From: Haplomitrium mnioides
Lineage: Eukaryota > Marchantiophyta > Haplomitriopsida > Calobryales
Reading direction: 5' to 3'
Length of the DNA stretch: 53,411 nt
Assembly (NCBI GenBank): GCA_049999725.1
Contig: JBNGIS010020443.1
Location: 1-53,411 of the forward strand
Made by a program: the position numbers and the translations under genes. Below, one piece after another: positions 20,401 through 34,671 of this stretch; positions within the stretch are counted from its first letter, which is position 1; the number at the start of each line of letters is the position of its first letter. Below the pieces are notes generated by a model. That model worked only from the letters and a program-made list of their open reading frames with translations. It made no database searches and was not told where the DNA came from.

Positions 20401-23400
20401 TTTATTGGAAGTCTCATGTGAGAAGTTTGACTAAGGGAATCATATTATAGAGAGTGGTACAAGAGTTAGAACTCAATCCAATCAAATGATTCATTGGAAG
20501 TCTCTTGTGAGAAAGTTGACTAAGTGAATCATATCATAAAAAGTGTTACAAGAGTTAGAATTCTATCCAATCAAATGATTCATTGGAAGTCTCATGTGAG
20601 AAGTTTGAGTGAGTGAATCATATTATAGAGAGTGTCACAAGAGTTAGAACTCTATCCAATCAAATGATTCATTGGAAGTCTCATGTGAGAAGTTTGACTA
20701 AGTGAATCATATTATAGAGATTGTCACAAGAGTTAGAACTCTATCCAATCAAATAATTCATTGGAAGTCTCCAGTAAGAAGTTTGACTAAGTGAATCATA
20801 TCATAGATAGTGTTACAAGAGTTAGAACTCTATCCAATCAAATGATTCATTGGAAGTCTCTTGCGAGAAGTTTGACTAAATGAATCATTTCATAGAGAGT
20901 GTTACAAGAGTTAGAATTCCATCTAATCAAATGACTCATTGGAAGTCTGTTTTGAGAAGTTTGACTAAGTTAATCATATCATAGAGAGTGTTACAAGAGA
21001 TAGAATTATATCCAATCAAATGACTTATTGGAAGTCTCATGTGAGAAGTTTGACTAAGGGAATCATATCATAGAGAGTGTTACAGGAGTTAGAACTCAAT
21101 CCAATTAAATGATTCATTGGAAGTCTCGTGTGAGAAGGTTTACAAAGTGAATCATATCATAAAGAGTGTTACAAGAGTTAGAACTCTATCCAATCAAATA
21201 ATTAATTGGAAGTCTCCAGTAAGAAGTTTGACTAAGTGAATCATATCATAGAGAGTGTTACAAGAGTTAGAACTCTATCCAATCAAATGATTCATTTGAA
21301 GTCTCTTGTGAGAAGTCTCACTAAATGATTCATTTCATAGCGAGTTTTACAAGAGTTAGAACTCTATTCAATCAAATGATTCATTGGAAGTCTCTTGCGA
21401 GAAGTTTGACTAAATGAATCATTTCATAGAGAGTGTTACAAGAGTTAGAATTCCATCCAATCAAATGACTCATTGGTAGTTTGTTTTGAGAATTTTTACT
21501 AAGTTAATCATATCATAGAGAGTGTTCCAAGAGATAGAATTCCATCCAATCAAATGACTTATTCGAAGTGTGTTGTGAGAAGTTTGACTAAGTTAATCAT
21601 ATCATAGAGAGTGTTACAATAGATAGAATTCTATCCAATCAAATGATTTATTCGAAGTTTAATGTCATAAGTTTGACTAAGTGAATCAAACGAAGGAGTG
21701 CCACAAGGGCACTACTACAATTTTCATCGAAGTAGCTAGAACTCTATCCAATCAAATGATTTATTGGAAGTCTCATGTGAGAAGTTTGACTAACTAAATC
21801 ATATCATAAAGAGTGTTACAAGTGTTAGAACTCTATCCAATGAAATGATTCATTGGACGTCTGATGTGAAAAGTTTGACTAAGTGAATCATATCATAGAG
21901 AGTGTCACAAGAGTTAGAACTCTATCCAATTAAATGATTCATTGGAAGTCTCGAGTGAGAAGTTTGACTAAGTGAATCATATCATAGAGAGTGTTACAAG
22001 AGTTAGAACTCTATCCAATCAAATGATTCATTGGAAGTCTCTTGCAAGAAGTTTGACTAAATTAATCATTTCATAGAGAGTGTTACAAGAGTTAGAACTC
22101 TATCCAATCAAATGATTCATTAGAAGTCTCCAGTGATAAATTTGACTAAGTGAATCATATCATATAGACTATTACAAGAGTTAGAACTCTATCGAATCAA
22201 ATGATTCATTGGAAGTCTCTTTGTGAGAAGTTTGACTAAATGAATCATTTCATAGAGAGTGTTACAAGAGTAAGAATTCCATCCAATCAAATGACTCATT
22301 GGAAGTGTGCTGTGAGAAGTTTGACTAAGTTAATCATGTCATAGAGAGTAATACAAGAGATAGAATTCTATACAATCAAATGATTTATTGGAAGTCTCAT
22401 GTGAGAAGTTTGACTAATAGAATCATATCATATGAAGTGTTTCAAGTGTTAGACTTCAATCCAATCAAATGATTCATTGGAAGTCTCCTTTGAGAAGGTT
22501 GACTAAGTGAATCAAATGAAGTAGTGCCACAATGGCACTACTACAATTTTCATCGACGTAGTTAGAACTCTATCCAATCAAATGATTTATTGGAAGTCTC
22601 ATGTGAGAAATTTGACTAAGTGAATCATATCATAAAGAGTGTTGAAAGAAATAGAACTCTATCCAATCAAATGATTCATTGGAGGTCTCATGTCATAAGT
22701 TTGACTAAGTGAATCATATCATACAGAGTGTTACAAGAGTTAGAACTCTATCCAATCAAATGATTTATTAGAAGTCTCATGTGAGAAGTTTGACTAACTG
22801 AATCATATCATAGAGAGTGTTACAAGAGTTACAACTGTATCCAATCAAATGATTCATTGGAAGTCTTTTCTGAAAAGTTTGACTAAGTGAATCATATCAT
22901 AGAGAGTGTTACAAGAGATAGAATTCTATCTTATCAAATAATTCATTGGAAGTCTCATGTCATAAAATTGACTAAGTGAATCAAACGAGGGAGTGCTACA
23001 AGGGCAGTGCTGCAATTTTCATCGAGGTAGTTAGAATTCTATCCAATCAAATGATTTATTAGAAGTCTCATGTGAGAATTTTGACTAAGTGAATCACATC
23101 ATAGAGACTGTTACAAGAGTTAGAACTCTATCCAATCAAATGATTCATTGGAGGTCTCACATGAGAAGCTTGACTAAGTGAATCATATCATAAAACGTGT
23201 TACAAGAGTTAGAACTCTATCCAATCAAATGATTCATTGGAAGTTTCATGTGAGAAGTTTGACAAAGTGAATCATATTATAGAGAGTTTTACAAGAGTTA
23301 GAACTCTATCCAATCAAATGATTCATTGGAAGTCTCTTGTGAGTAGTTTGACTAAAAGAATCATATCATACAGAGTGTTACAAGAGTTAGAATTCCATCC

Positions 23401-26400
23401 AATCAAATAACTCATTGGAAGTATGTTGTGAGAAGTTTGACAAAGTTAATAATATCATCTAGAGTGTAACAAGAGATAGAATTCTATCTAATCAAATAAT
23501 TCATTGGAAGTTTCATGTCATAAGTTTGACTAAGTGAATCAACGACGGAGTGCCACAAGGGCAATGCTTCAACTTTCATCGAGGTAGTTAGAACTCTATC
23601 CAATGAAATGATTTATTGGAAGTCTCATGTGAGAAGCTTGACTAAGTTAATAACATCATAGAGAGTATTACAAGAGTTAGAACTCTATCCAATCAAATGA
23701 TTTATTGGAGGTCTCATGTGAGAAGTTTGACTAAGTGAATCATATCATAGAGAGTGTTACAAGAGTTAGAACTCTATCCAATCAAATGATTCATTAGAAG
23801 TCTCTTGCAAGAAGTTTGACTAAATGAATCATTTCATAGAGAGTGTTACAAGAGTTAGAACTCTATCCAATCAAATGATTCATTGGAAGTCTCCAGTGAG
23901 AAATTTGACTAAGTGAATCATATCATAGAGAGTGTTACAAGAATTAGAATTCTATCCAATCAAATGATTCATTGGAAGTCTCTTGTGAGAAGTTTGACTA
24001 AGTGAATCATATCATAGAAAGCGTTACAAGAGTTAGAATTCTATCCAATCAAATGACTCATTGGAAGTCTCTTGTCATTAGTTTGACTAAGTGAATCATA
24101 TCATAGAGAGTGTTACAAGAGATAGAATTCTATCCAATCAAATGAGTTATTGGACGTCTCATGTCATAAGTTTGACTAAGTGAATCAAACGAGGGAGTGC
24201 TACAAAGGTAGTGCTACAATTTTCATCGAGGTAATTAGAGCTCTATCCAATCAGATGATTTATTGGAAGTCTCATGTGAGAAGTTTGACTAAGTGAATCA
24301 TATCATAGAGAGTGTTACAAGAGTTAGAACTCTATCCAATCAAATGATTCATTGGAAGTCTGTTTTGAAAACTTTGACTAAGTGAATCATATCATAGAGA
24401 GTGTTACAAGAGATAGAATTCTATCTTATCAAATGATTCATTAGAAGTCTCATGTTATAAGTTTGACTAAGTGAATCAAACGAGGAATTCCCACAACGGT
24501 AGTGCTACAATTTTCATTGAGGCAGTTAGAACTCTATCCAATCAAATCATTTATTGGAAGTCTCATGTGAGAAGTTTGACTAAGTGAATCACATCATAGA
24601 GAGTGTTAAAAGACATAGAACTCTATCCAATCAAATGATTCATTGGAGGTCTCACATGAGAAGTTTGACTAAGTGAATCATATCTTAGAAGGTGTTACAA
24701 GAGTTAGAACTCTATCTATGCAAATGATTCATTGGAAGTCTCATGTGAGAAGTTTGACTAAGTGAATCATATTATAGAGAGTGTTACAAGAGTTAGAACT
24801 CTATCCAATCAAATGATTCATTGGAAGTCTCTTGTGAGAAGTTTGACTAAATGAATCATATCATAGAGAGTGTTAGAAGAGTTAGAATTCCATCCAATCA
24901 AATGACTCAGTGGAAGTCTGTTGTGAGAAGTTTGACTAAGTTAATCATATCATAGAGAGTGTTACAAGAGATAGAATTCTATCTAATCAAATAATTCATT
25001 GGAAGTCTCATGTCATAAGTTTGACTATGTGAATCAAACGACGGAGTGCCACAAGGGCAATGCTAAAATTTTCATGGAGGTAGTTAGAACTCTATCCAAT
25101 CAAATGATTCATTGGAAGTCTCAAGTGAGAAGTTTGACTAAGTGAATCATATCATAGAGAGTGTTACAAGAGATAGAACTCTATCTAATCAAATGATTCA
25201 TTGGAAGTTTCATGTGAGAAGTTTGACTAAGTGAATCACATCATTGAAAGTGTTACAACAGATAGAACTCTATCCAATCAAATGATTCATTGGAAGTCTC
25301 ATGTAAGAAGTTTCACTAAGTGAATCATATCGTAGAGAGTGTTACAAGAGTTAGAATTCTATCCAATAAAATGACTCATTGGAAGTCTCTAAGTTTGACT
25401 AAGTGAATCATATCATAGAGAGTGTTACAGGAGGTAGAATTCTATCCAATCAAATGACTCATTGAAAGTCTCTAAGTTTGACTACGTGAATCACATCATA
25501 GAGTGTTACAAGAGTTAGAATTCTATCCAATCAAATGACTCATTGGAAGTCTCCTGTGAGAAGGTTGACTAAGTGAATCAAATGAAGGATTGCGACAAGG
25601 GTACTGCTACAATTTTCATCGAGGTAGTTAGAACTCTATCCAATCAAATGATTTATTGGCAGTCTCATGTGAGAATTTTGACTAAGTGAATCATATCATA
25701 AAGAGTGTTAAGAAAGTTAGAACTCTATCCAATCAAATGATTTAATGGAGGTCTCATGTGAGAAGTTTGACTAGGTGAATCATATCATACAGAGTGTTAC
25801 AAGAGTTAGAAGTCTATCCAATCAAATGATTCATTGGAAGTCTCATGTAAGAAGTTTGACTAAGTGAATCATATCATAGAGAGTGTTACAAGAGTTAGAA
25901 CTCTATCCAATCGAATGACTTATTCGAAGTCTCTTGTGAGAATTTTGACTTAGTGAATCATATCATAGAGAGTATTACAAGAAATAGAATTCTATTCAAT
26001 CAAATGATTCATTGGAAGTCTCATGTCATAAGTTTGACTAAGTGAATCAAACGAAGGAGTGCCACAAAGGCACTGCTACAATTTTCATCGAGGTAGTTAG
26101 AACTCTATCCAATCAAATGATTTATTGGAAGTCTCATGTGAGAAGTTTGACTAAGTGAATCATATCATAAAGAGTGTTAAAAGAGTTAGAACTCTATCCA
26201 ATCAAATGACTCATTGGACGTCTCATATGAGAAGTTTGACTAAGTGAATCTTATCATACAGACTGTTACAAGAGTTAGAACTCTATCCAATGAAATGATT
26301 CATTGGATGTCTCATGTAAGAAGTTTGACTAAGTGAATCATATCATAGAGAGTGTTAAAAGAGTTAGAACTCTATCCAATCAAATGATTCATTGGAAGTC

Positions 26401-29400
26401 TTTTCTGAAAAGTTTGACTAAGTGAATCATATCATAAAGAGTGTTCCAAGAGGTAGAATTCTATCCAATCAAATGACTCATTGGAAGTCTCTAAGTTTGA
26501 CTACGTGAATCATATCATAGAGAGTGTTACAAGAGTTAGAATTCCATCCAATCAAATGACTCATTGGAAGTCTCTTGTGAGAAGTTTGACTAAGTGAATC
26601 ATATCATAGAGAGTGTTACAAGAGATAGAATTTTATCCAATCAAATGATTCATTGGATGTCTCATTTATCAGTTTGACTAAGCGAATCAAACGAGGGAGT
26701 GCCACAAGCGCAGTGCTACAATTTTCATCAAGGTAGTTAGAACTCTATCCAATCAAATGATTTATTGGAAGTCTCATGTGAGAAGTTTGACTAAGTGCAT
26801 CATTTAATAGAGAGTGTCACATGAGTTAGAACTCTATCCAATCAAATGATTCATTGGATGTCTCATGTGAGAAGTTTGACTAAGTGAATCATATCATAGA
26901 GAGTGTTACAAGAGTTAGAACTCTATCCAATCAAATGATTCATTCAAAGTCTCATGTGAGAAGTTTGACTAAGTGAATCATATCATAGATTGTGTTACAA
27001 AAAGTAGAATTCTATCCAATCAAATGATTCATTGGAAGTCTCATGTCATAAGTTTGACTAAGTGAATCAAACGAAGGAGTGCCACAAGGGCACTGCTACA
27101 ATTTTCATCGACGTAGTTAGAACTCTATCCAATCAAATGATTTATTGGAAGTCTCATGTGAGAAGTTTGACTAATTGAATCATATCATGAAGAGTGTTAA
27201 AAGAAAAAGAACTCTATCCAATCAAATGATTCATTGGAGGTCTCATGTGAGAAGTTTGACTAAGTGAATTACATCATACATAGTGTTACAAGAGTTAGAA
27301 CTCTATCCAATCAAATGATTCATTGGAAGTCTCATGTAAGAAGTTTGACTAAGTGAATAGTATTATAAAGAGTTTTACAAGAGTTAGAACTCTATCCAAT
27401 CAAATGATTCATTGCAAGTCTCTTATGAGAAGTTTGACTAAATGAATCATATCATAAAGAGTATTACAAGAGTTAGAATTCCACCCAATCAAATGACTCA
27501 TTGGAAGTCTGTTGTGAGAAGTTTCACGAAGTTGATAATATCACAGAGAGTGTTACAAGAGATAGAATTCTATCGAATCAAATAATTCATTGGAAGTCTC
27601 ATGTCATAAGTTTGACTAGGTGAATCAAATGACGGAGTGCCACAACGGCAATGCTACATCTTTCATCGAGGTAGTTAGAACTCTATCCAATCAAATGATT
27701 TATTGGAAGTCTCATGTGAGAAGATTGACTAATTGAATCACATCATAGAGAGTGTTACAAGAGTTAGAACTCTATCCAGTCAAATGATTCATTGGAGGTC
27801 TCATGTGAGAAGTTTGACTAAGTGAATCATATCATAGAGAGTGTTACAAGAGTTAGAACTCTATCCAATCAAATGATTCATTGGAAGTTTCATGTCATAA
27901 GTTTGACTAAGTGAATCATATCATAGAAAGTGTTACAAGAGTTAGAGATCTATCCAATCAAATGACTCATTGGAAGTCTCTAAGTTTGACTAAGTGAATC
28001 ATATCATAGAAAGCGTTACAAGAGTTAGAATTCTATCCAATCAAATGACTCATTGGAAGTCTCTTGTGAGAAGTTTGACTAAGTGATTCATATCATAGAG
28101 AGTGTTACAGGGAATAGAATTCTATCCAATCAAATGATTTATTGGAAATCTAATATCATAAGTTTGACTAAGTAAATCAAACAAGGGAGTGCCACAAGGG
28201 CAGTGCTAGAATTTTCATCGAGGTAATTAGAGCTCTATCCATTCAAATGATTTATTGGAAGTCTCATGTGAGAAGTTTGACTAAGTGAATCATATCATAG
28301 AGAGTGTCACAAGAGTTAGAACTCTATCCAATCAAATGATTCATTGGAAATCTCCAATGACAAGTTTGACTAAGTGAATCATATCATAGAGAGTGTTACA
28401 AGAGTTAGAACTCTATCCAATCAAATGATTCATTCAAAGTCTCATGTGAGAATTTGGCTAAGTGAATCATATCATAGAGAGTGTTTCAAGAGATACAATT
28501 CTATCCAATAAAATGATTCATTGGAAGTCTCATGTGGTAAGTTTCACTTAGTGAATCAAAAGAAGGAGTGCCACAAGGGCACTCCTTGAATTTTCATCGA
28601 GGTAGTTAAAACTCTATCCAATCAAATATTTTATTGGAAGTCTCATGTGAGAAGTTTGACTAAGTGAATCATATCATAAAGAGTGTTAAAAGAGTTAGAA
28701 CTCTATCCAATCAAATGATTTATTGGAGGTCTCATGTGAGAAGTTTGACTAAGTGAATCATATCATACATAGTGTTACAAGAGTTAGAAGTCTATCCAAT
28801 CAAATGATTCATTGGAAGTCTCATGTAAGAAGTTTGACTAAGTGAATCATATTATAGAGGATGCTACAAGAGTTAGAACTCTTTCTTATCAAATGATGCA
28901 TTGGAAGTCTCATGTCATAAGTTTGACCAAGTGAATCAAACGAGGGAGTGCCACAAGGGTAGTGGTACAATTTTTATCGAGGTAGTTGGAACTCTATCAA
29001 ATCAAATGATTTATTGGAAGTCTCATGTGAGTAGTTTGACTAAGTGAATCACATAATAGAGAGTGTTACAAGAGTTAGAACTCTATCCAATCAAATGATT
29101 TATTGGAGGTCTCACATGAGAAGTTTGACTAAGTGAATCACATCATAGAAGGTGTTACAAGAGTTAGAACTCTATTCAATCAAATGATTCATTGGAAGTC
29201 TCATGTGAGAAGTTTAACTAAGTGAGTCATATTATAGAGAGTGTTAAAAGAGTTAGAACTTTATCCAATTAAATGATTCATTGGAAGTCTCTTGCGAGAA
29301 GTTTGACTAGATGAATCATATCATAGAGAGTGTTACAAGAGTTAGAATTCCATCCAATCAAATGACTCATTGGAAGTCTTTTGTGAGAAGTTTCACTAAG

Positions 29401-32400
29401 TTAATCATTTTATAGATATAAAATCATTTTACAAGAGATAAAATTCTCTCTAATCAAATAACTCATTGCAAGTCTCATGTTAGAAGTTTGACTAAGTGAA
29501 TCAAACGACTGAGTGCCACAAGGGCAATGCAATAATTTTCAATGAGGTAGTTAGAACTCTATCCAATCAAATGATTTATTGGAAGTCTCATGTGAGAAGT
29601 TTGACTAAGTGAATAAAATCATAGAGAGTGTTACAAGAGTGAGAACTTTATCCAATCAAATGATTCATTGGAGGTCTCATGTGAGAAGTTTGACTAAGTG
29701 AATCATACCATAAAGAGTGTTACAAGAGTTAGAACTCTATCCAAGCAAATGATTCATTGGAAGTCTCTTGCAAGAAGTTTGAAAAAGTGAATTATATCAT
29801 AGAGAGTGTTAGAGGAGTTAGAATTCTATCCAATTAAATGAGTCAATGGAAGTTCTTAAGTTTGACCAAGTGAATCATATCATAGAAAGTGTTACAAGAG
29901 TTAGAATTCTATCCAATCAAATGACTCATTGGAGGTCTCTTGTCATAAGTTTGACTAAGTGAATCATATCATAGAGAGTGTTACAAGAGATAGAATTCTA
30001 TCCAATCAAATGATTTATTGGAAGTCTCATGTCATGAGTTTGACTAAGTGAATCAAACGAGGGAGTGCCACAATGGTAGTGCTACAAATTTCATCGAGGT
30101 AATTAGAGCTCTATCCAATCAAATGATTTATTGGAAGTGTTATGTGAGAAGATTGACTATGTGAATCATATCATAGAGAGTGTCACAAGAGTTAGAACTC
30201 TATCCAATTAAATGATTCATTGGAAGTCTCATATGAGAAGTTTGACTAAGTGAATCATATCATAGAGAGTGTTACAAGAGATAGAATTCCATCCAATCAA
30301 ATGATTCATTGGAAGTCTCATTGCAAGAAGTTTGACTAGATGAATCATATCATAGAGAGTGTTACAAGAGATAGAATTCCATCCAATCAAATGATTCATT
30401 GGAAGTCTCATTGCGAGAAGTTTGACTAGATGAATCATATCATAGAGAGTGTTACAAGAGTTAGAATTCCATCCAATCAAATGACTCATTGGAAGTCTTT
30501 TGTGAGAAGTTTGACTAAGTTAATCACATCATAGAAGGTGCTACAAGAGTTAGAACTCTATTCAATCAAATGATTCATTGGAAGTCTCATGTGAGAAGTT
30601 TAACTAAGTGAGTCATATTATAGAGAGTGTTAAAAGAGTTAGAACTTTATCCAATTAAATGATTCATTGGAAGTCTCATGTGAGAAATTTGACTAAGTGA
30701 ATCATATCATAGAGAGTGTTACAAGCAATAGAATTCTATCCAATCAAATGATTCATTGGAAGTCTCTTGTGAAAAGTTTGACTAAGTGAATCATATCATA
30801 GAGAGTGTTACAAGAGATAGAATTCTATCTAATCAAATGATTCATTGGAAGTCTCATGTGATAAGTTTGACTAAGTGAATCAAACGAGGGAGTGCCACAA
30901 GAGCAGTGCTACAATTTTCATCGAGGTAGTTGGAACTCTATCCAATCAAATGATTTATTGGAAGTCTCATGTGAGAAGTTTGACTAAGTGAATCATATCA
31001 TAGAGAGTGTTACAAGAGTTAGAACTCTATCCAATCAAATGATTCATTGGAGGTCTCATATGAGAAGTTTGACTAAGTGAATCATATCATCAAGAGTGTT
31101 ACAAGAGTTAGAACTCTATCCAATTAAATGATTCATTGGAAGTCTCATGTGAGAAGTTTGACTAAGTGAATCATATCATAGATAGTGTTACAAGAGCTAG
31201 AGTTCTATCCAATCAAATGATTCATTGAAAGTCTCATGTGGGAAGTTTGACTAGTGAATTATATCATAGAGAGTGTGACAAGAGTTAGAATTCTATCCAA
31301 TCAGATGACTCATTTGAAGTCTCTTGTGAGAAGTTTGACTAAGTGAATTATATCATAGAGTGTGTTACAAGAGTTAGAATTCTATCCAATCAGATGATTC
31401 ATTTGAAGTCTCTTGTGAGAAGTTTGACTAAATGAATCATATCATAGAGTGTGTTACAAGAGATAGAATTCTATCCAATCAAATGATTCATTTGAAGTCT
31501 CATGTCATAAGTTTGACTAAGTGAATCAAACGAGGGAGTGCCACAAAGGCAGTGCTACAATTTTCATTGAGGTAAATAGAACTCTATCCAATCAAATGAT
31601 TTATTGGAAGTCTCATGTGAGAAGTTTGACTAAATGAATCATATCATAGAGAGTGTCACAAGAGTTAGAACTCTATCCAATCAAATGATTCATTGGATGT
31701 CTCATTTGAGAAGTTTGACTGAGTGAATCATATCATATAGAGTGTTACAAGAGTAAGAACTCTATGCAATCAAGTATTCATTTGAAGTCTCTTGTGAGAA
31801 GTTTGACTAAGTGAATCATTTTATAGAGAGTGTTACAAGAGATAGAATTCTATCCAATCAAATGATTCATTGGAAGTCTCATGTCACAAGTTTGACTAAG
31901 TGAATCAAACGAGGGAGTGCCACAAGGGCACTGCTGCAATTTTCATTGAGGTAGTTAGAACTCTATCCAATCAAATGATTTATTGGAAGTCTCATGTCAT
32001 AAGTTTGACCAAGTGAATCATATCTTAGAGAGTGTTACAAGAGTTAGACCTTTATCCAATCAAATGATTCATTGGAAGTCGCCTATGAGAAGTTTGACTA
32101 AGTGAATCATATCATAGAGAGTGTTGCAAGAGTTAGAACTCTATCCAATCAAATGATTCATTGGAAGTCTCTTGTAAGAAGTTTGACTAAGTGAATCATA
32201 TCATAGAGAGTGTTACAAGAGATAGAATTCTATCCAATCAAATGATTCATTGGAAGTCTCATGTCATAAGTTTGACTAATTGAGTCAAATGAAGGACTGC
32301 CACAAGGGCAGTGCTACAATTTTTATTGAGGTTGTTAGAACTCTATCTAATCAAATGATTTATTGGAAGTCTCATGTGAGAAGTTTGACTAAGTGAAGCA

Positions 32401-32635
32401 TATCATAGAGAGTGTTACAAGAGTTAGAACTCTATCTAATCAAATGATTCATTGGAAGTTTCATGTGAGAAGTTTGACTAAGTGAATCATATCATAGAGA
32501 GTGTTACATAAGTGAGAATTCTATCCTATCAAATGATTCATTGGAAGTCTCATGTGAGAAGTTTTACTAAGTAAATAATATCATAGAGAGTGTTACAAGA
32601 GTATTGCTACAATTTTAATCTTGGATTTAGCTAGA
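14459..32635. repeat. Satellite sat1: 89-bp monomer with 113-bp variants (~200 copies)
   Basis: The basic monomer is 89 bp, read from TTAGAACTCTATCC through CAATCAAATGATTCATTGG and TTTGACTAAGTGAATCAT to GAGAGTGTTACAAGAG. A 113-bp variant changes the last third to AAACGAAGGAGTGCCACAAG...TTTTCATCGAGGTAG. It recurs irregularly, for example near 14945, 15325, 16063, 16618, 19045, 19981, 21697, 26059, 27081 and 31914. The monomer right after a variant nearly always has GATTTATTGG for GATTCATTGG, so variant plus follower move as a unit. The 380-bp spacing 14945-15325 equals 113 + 3x89. Each monomer holds inverted 8-mers ATGATTCA/TGAATCAT. A 90-bp set of three monomers at 30229-30489 gives a meaningless open frame. 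Confidence 0.97.
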
Positions 32636-32788
32636 ATCTCTCAAACCGTTTGGGTTCTTTGGTTGCTTGGCTTTTGCTTGCACTCTTGGTGTTAGTTTGG
32701 ACCTTGAGTTGCCTTTGGTTGAAGAACTCTATTAGAGTTCACTATAAGTTCTTACTCATTTGAATTTGGTCTTTGAGATTCTTTTTCA
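32636..32788 (+). repeat. Truncated 5' LTR of the chromovirus
   Basis: Only the last ~150 bp of the LTR remain, aligned with 40305-40447 (TTGGGTTCTTTGGTTGCTTG onward, ending TTTTTCA). The first ~240 bp, including the TATA region present in the 3' LTR, are missing and the satellite abuts directly. Confidence 0.85.
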
Positions 32789-32801
32789 TTGATATCAAAG
32801 C
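32789..32801 (+). promoter_or_regulatory. Primer binding site, initiator tRNA-Met 3' end
   Basis: TTGATATCAAAGC follows the LTR's CA and differs by two bases from the common plant TTGGTATCAGAGC, complementary to the 3' end of initiator tRNA-Met. It contrasts with the half-tRNA site of the copia element in this same window. Confidence 0.8.
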
Positions 32802-32803
32802 CA

Positions 32804-33598
32804 TGGTTCTTTTTGGTGGTGAGCTACATAGAGAATCAAGAGGCGGTGGTTCAAGCAGTGGATTAACGACTTCAGCATCGTTCACGCCTTTTGGAAGTGG
32901 GAATGAAAGAAAGAGCAATGTTTCAAGAAGAAAGAAGTTATGGGCGATTTACAACGCCAAATGCATATGATGGAAAGGTGGTTTGTGGTGCTTGTGAGAT
33001 TTTCATCTTCGATTCTGAACAATATTTTGAAGCTACAAGCACTAGAGAGGATAGTTAGTGAACTCTATTTGCGGCAAGCTAATTAGAAGGAGTTGCAAAG
33101 ACTTGATGGAGATATCAAATAGAACAAGCACAATGTGGATTTGTTGCTTCTATTGTTTCTTGGTGTGAGTTAAAGGAAGTAGTGATTTCAAGATTTAGGG
33201 TTGTAAATGCTTCAAAAGTAGCAAGAAATTGATTGACCGAATTGAAGCAACTTGGTACAATAAGAAGCTATATGACACATTTTTAGAATACAATTATGCA
33301 AATTCTTGATATAAGAGAAGAAGAAGCACTAGATTGCTTTGTTTGGGAATTGAAACCTCGCACAAGAATAGAGGTTACCATGAGAGAACCTACTCAATTA
33401 GAAGAAGCAATGAGTATGGCGGAACGGCATGACTCATCACTTACTGCTATAGAAGTTAGATCTCATCCTCAACTATTTGAACAACGTTCTCAAAACTTTG
33501 TAAGTTGTCGTAGCATAGTAGTGGGCAGTCCAACCCCGAATAGCGCAACCAAGGATCAAACCACGCAAGATCTATATAGAAATCTGCTCTTAAATTGA
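32804..33598 (+). pseudogene. chromovirus gag, broken
   Basis: A first frame (32804-32967) starts MVLFGGELHRESRGGG. Then, with shifts and stops, comes the retrotransposon gag domain: ELKEVVISRF, a stop, then LTELKQLGTIRSYMTHF (about 33167-33285), and the open frame 33296-33598 with EEEALDCFVWELKPRTRIEV and MREPTQLEEAMSMAERHDSS. The end (to ~33598) is cut by the antisense insertion, and no zinc knuckle is seen. Gag would form the particle; this copy cannot. Confidence 0.8.
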
Positions 33599-34661
33599 TT
33601 TTACTGACTTTCCATATTCTTTAAAGAGTTTTGAAACTGCACTCTATCAGTTCAGAGATGGACCGCTCTCCTTTTTCTAGGTCTGACAACCCTCTTTCCA
33701 CATAAAACACAAACATGCACTTCTAACCAATTAACATATCAGAATAATAGCCAAGAATCACACAAATTGCATGATTGACATTCTTAGGATAAGAAAACTG
33801 ATGTATAAGATGATTTTAAACTAGAGCTGTTTCAAAAATGTTCTCAAGCAACCAATTCCCCAATTTGCTAGGAACTCTCAGACCAACACTCTAGTGCCTA
33901 CCTTCATTACACCACTTCACTTCCCTAAAGCTGGATACTTAAGCCACTCCAACCTGATATACCCTAGAGCTTGATGCTGAGAACTCAACTATAGAATGAT
34001 CCTCTTGATCTCACATCCAACTATTGTTCCTCCAACCACCCACTACTCTATTCGCTTGTGAAATGCCTACCTATTCCCTATGCACATACAATTATGAGCA
34101 ATACTTGCTCTGCTCCAATCCACCAACAAGCATCCACTAATTGGAGAATCCCAAAAGGTTCTCTCTTTAAAGATTTAACAATTTAACACATATACACAAA
34201 TATAGAATAGAACAAAACCCAAAGCAGATTGGATTGCCACCAAATCTCCTACAAATTACAATATGGAGTTTAGAACCCAGACCCACCAGCAGAATACACT
34301 CAAGTACCCTTGACATGCACTTCTCTAATGCAATCTCCCTGATTTCTTAAATTGAAAACTTGTAGAACATTTACCACCAAAATTTGACTTCAATTCCTTG
34401 TTCCTTACTCATGTTGCTCCTTCTGAATCTGCAATTTCCAAGAGTAGGGGACCTCATAGACAAGAATCTCTTGAACTTTACTTGAAGCACCAAATATACA
34501 ATGAGATAACCAACAAGATAGGAACTCGCCCCCAGACTTACACCCCTATCTTGCTCTAACTGACAAGTAACTGTTATAATAGTTCACAAACTTCAAACAA
34601 AAAACTAACTTACTTCCCTTCTAAGCTAACTCTTTCTCACTAATCTTTCAATAAGAACTAA

Positions 34662-34671
34662 NNNNNNNNNN
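34662..34671. other. Assembly gap (10 N)
   Basis: Ten undefined bases within the antisense insertion. True length is unknown, and the two sides look different in composition (left CA-rich and AT-rich, right TTC/CTTCGCA-rich), so sequence or a join may be wrong here. Confidence 0.98.

Noticed and set aside
30229-30489. Minus-strand protein with three perfect 30-residue repeats
   Set aside because: It comes from three neighbouring sat1 monomers of 90 bp (one base longer than usual), so the frame stays open by arithmetic, not selection.
14459-32635. CRISPR array
   Set aside because: The regular repeats have no unique spacers between them; the whole monomer is repeated, and the setting is a plant satellite.
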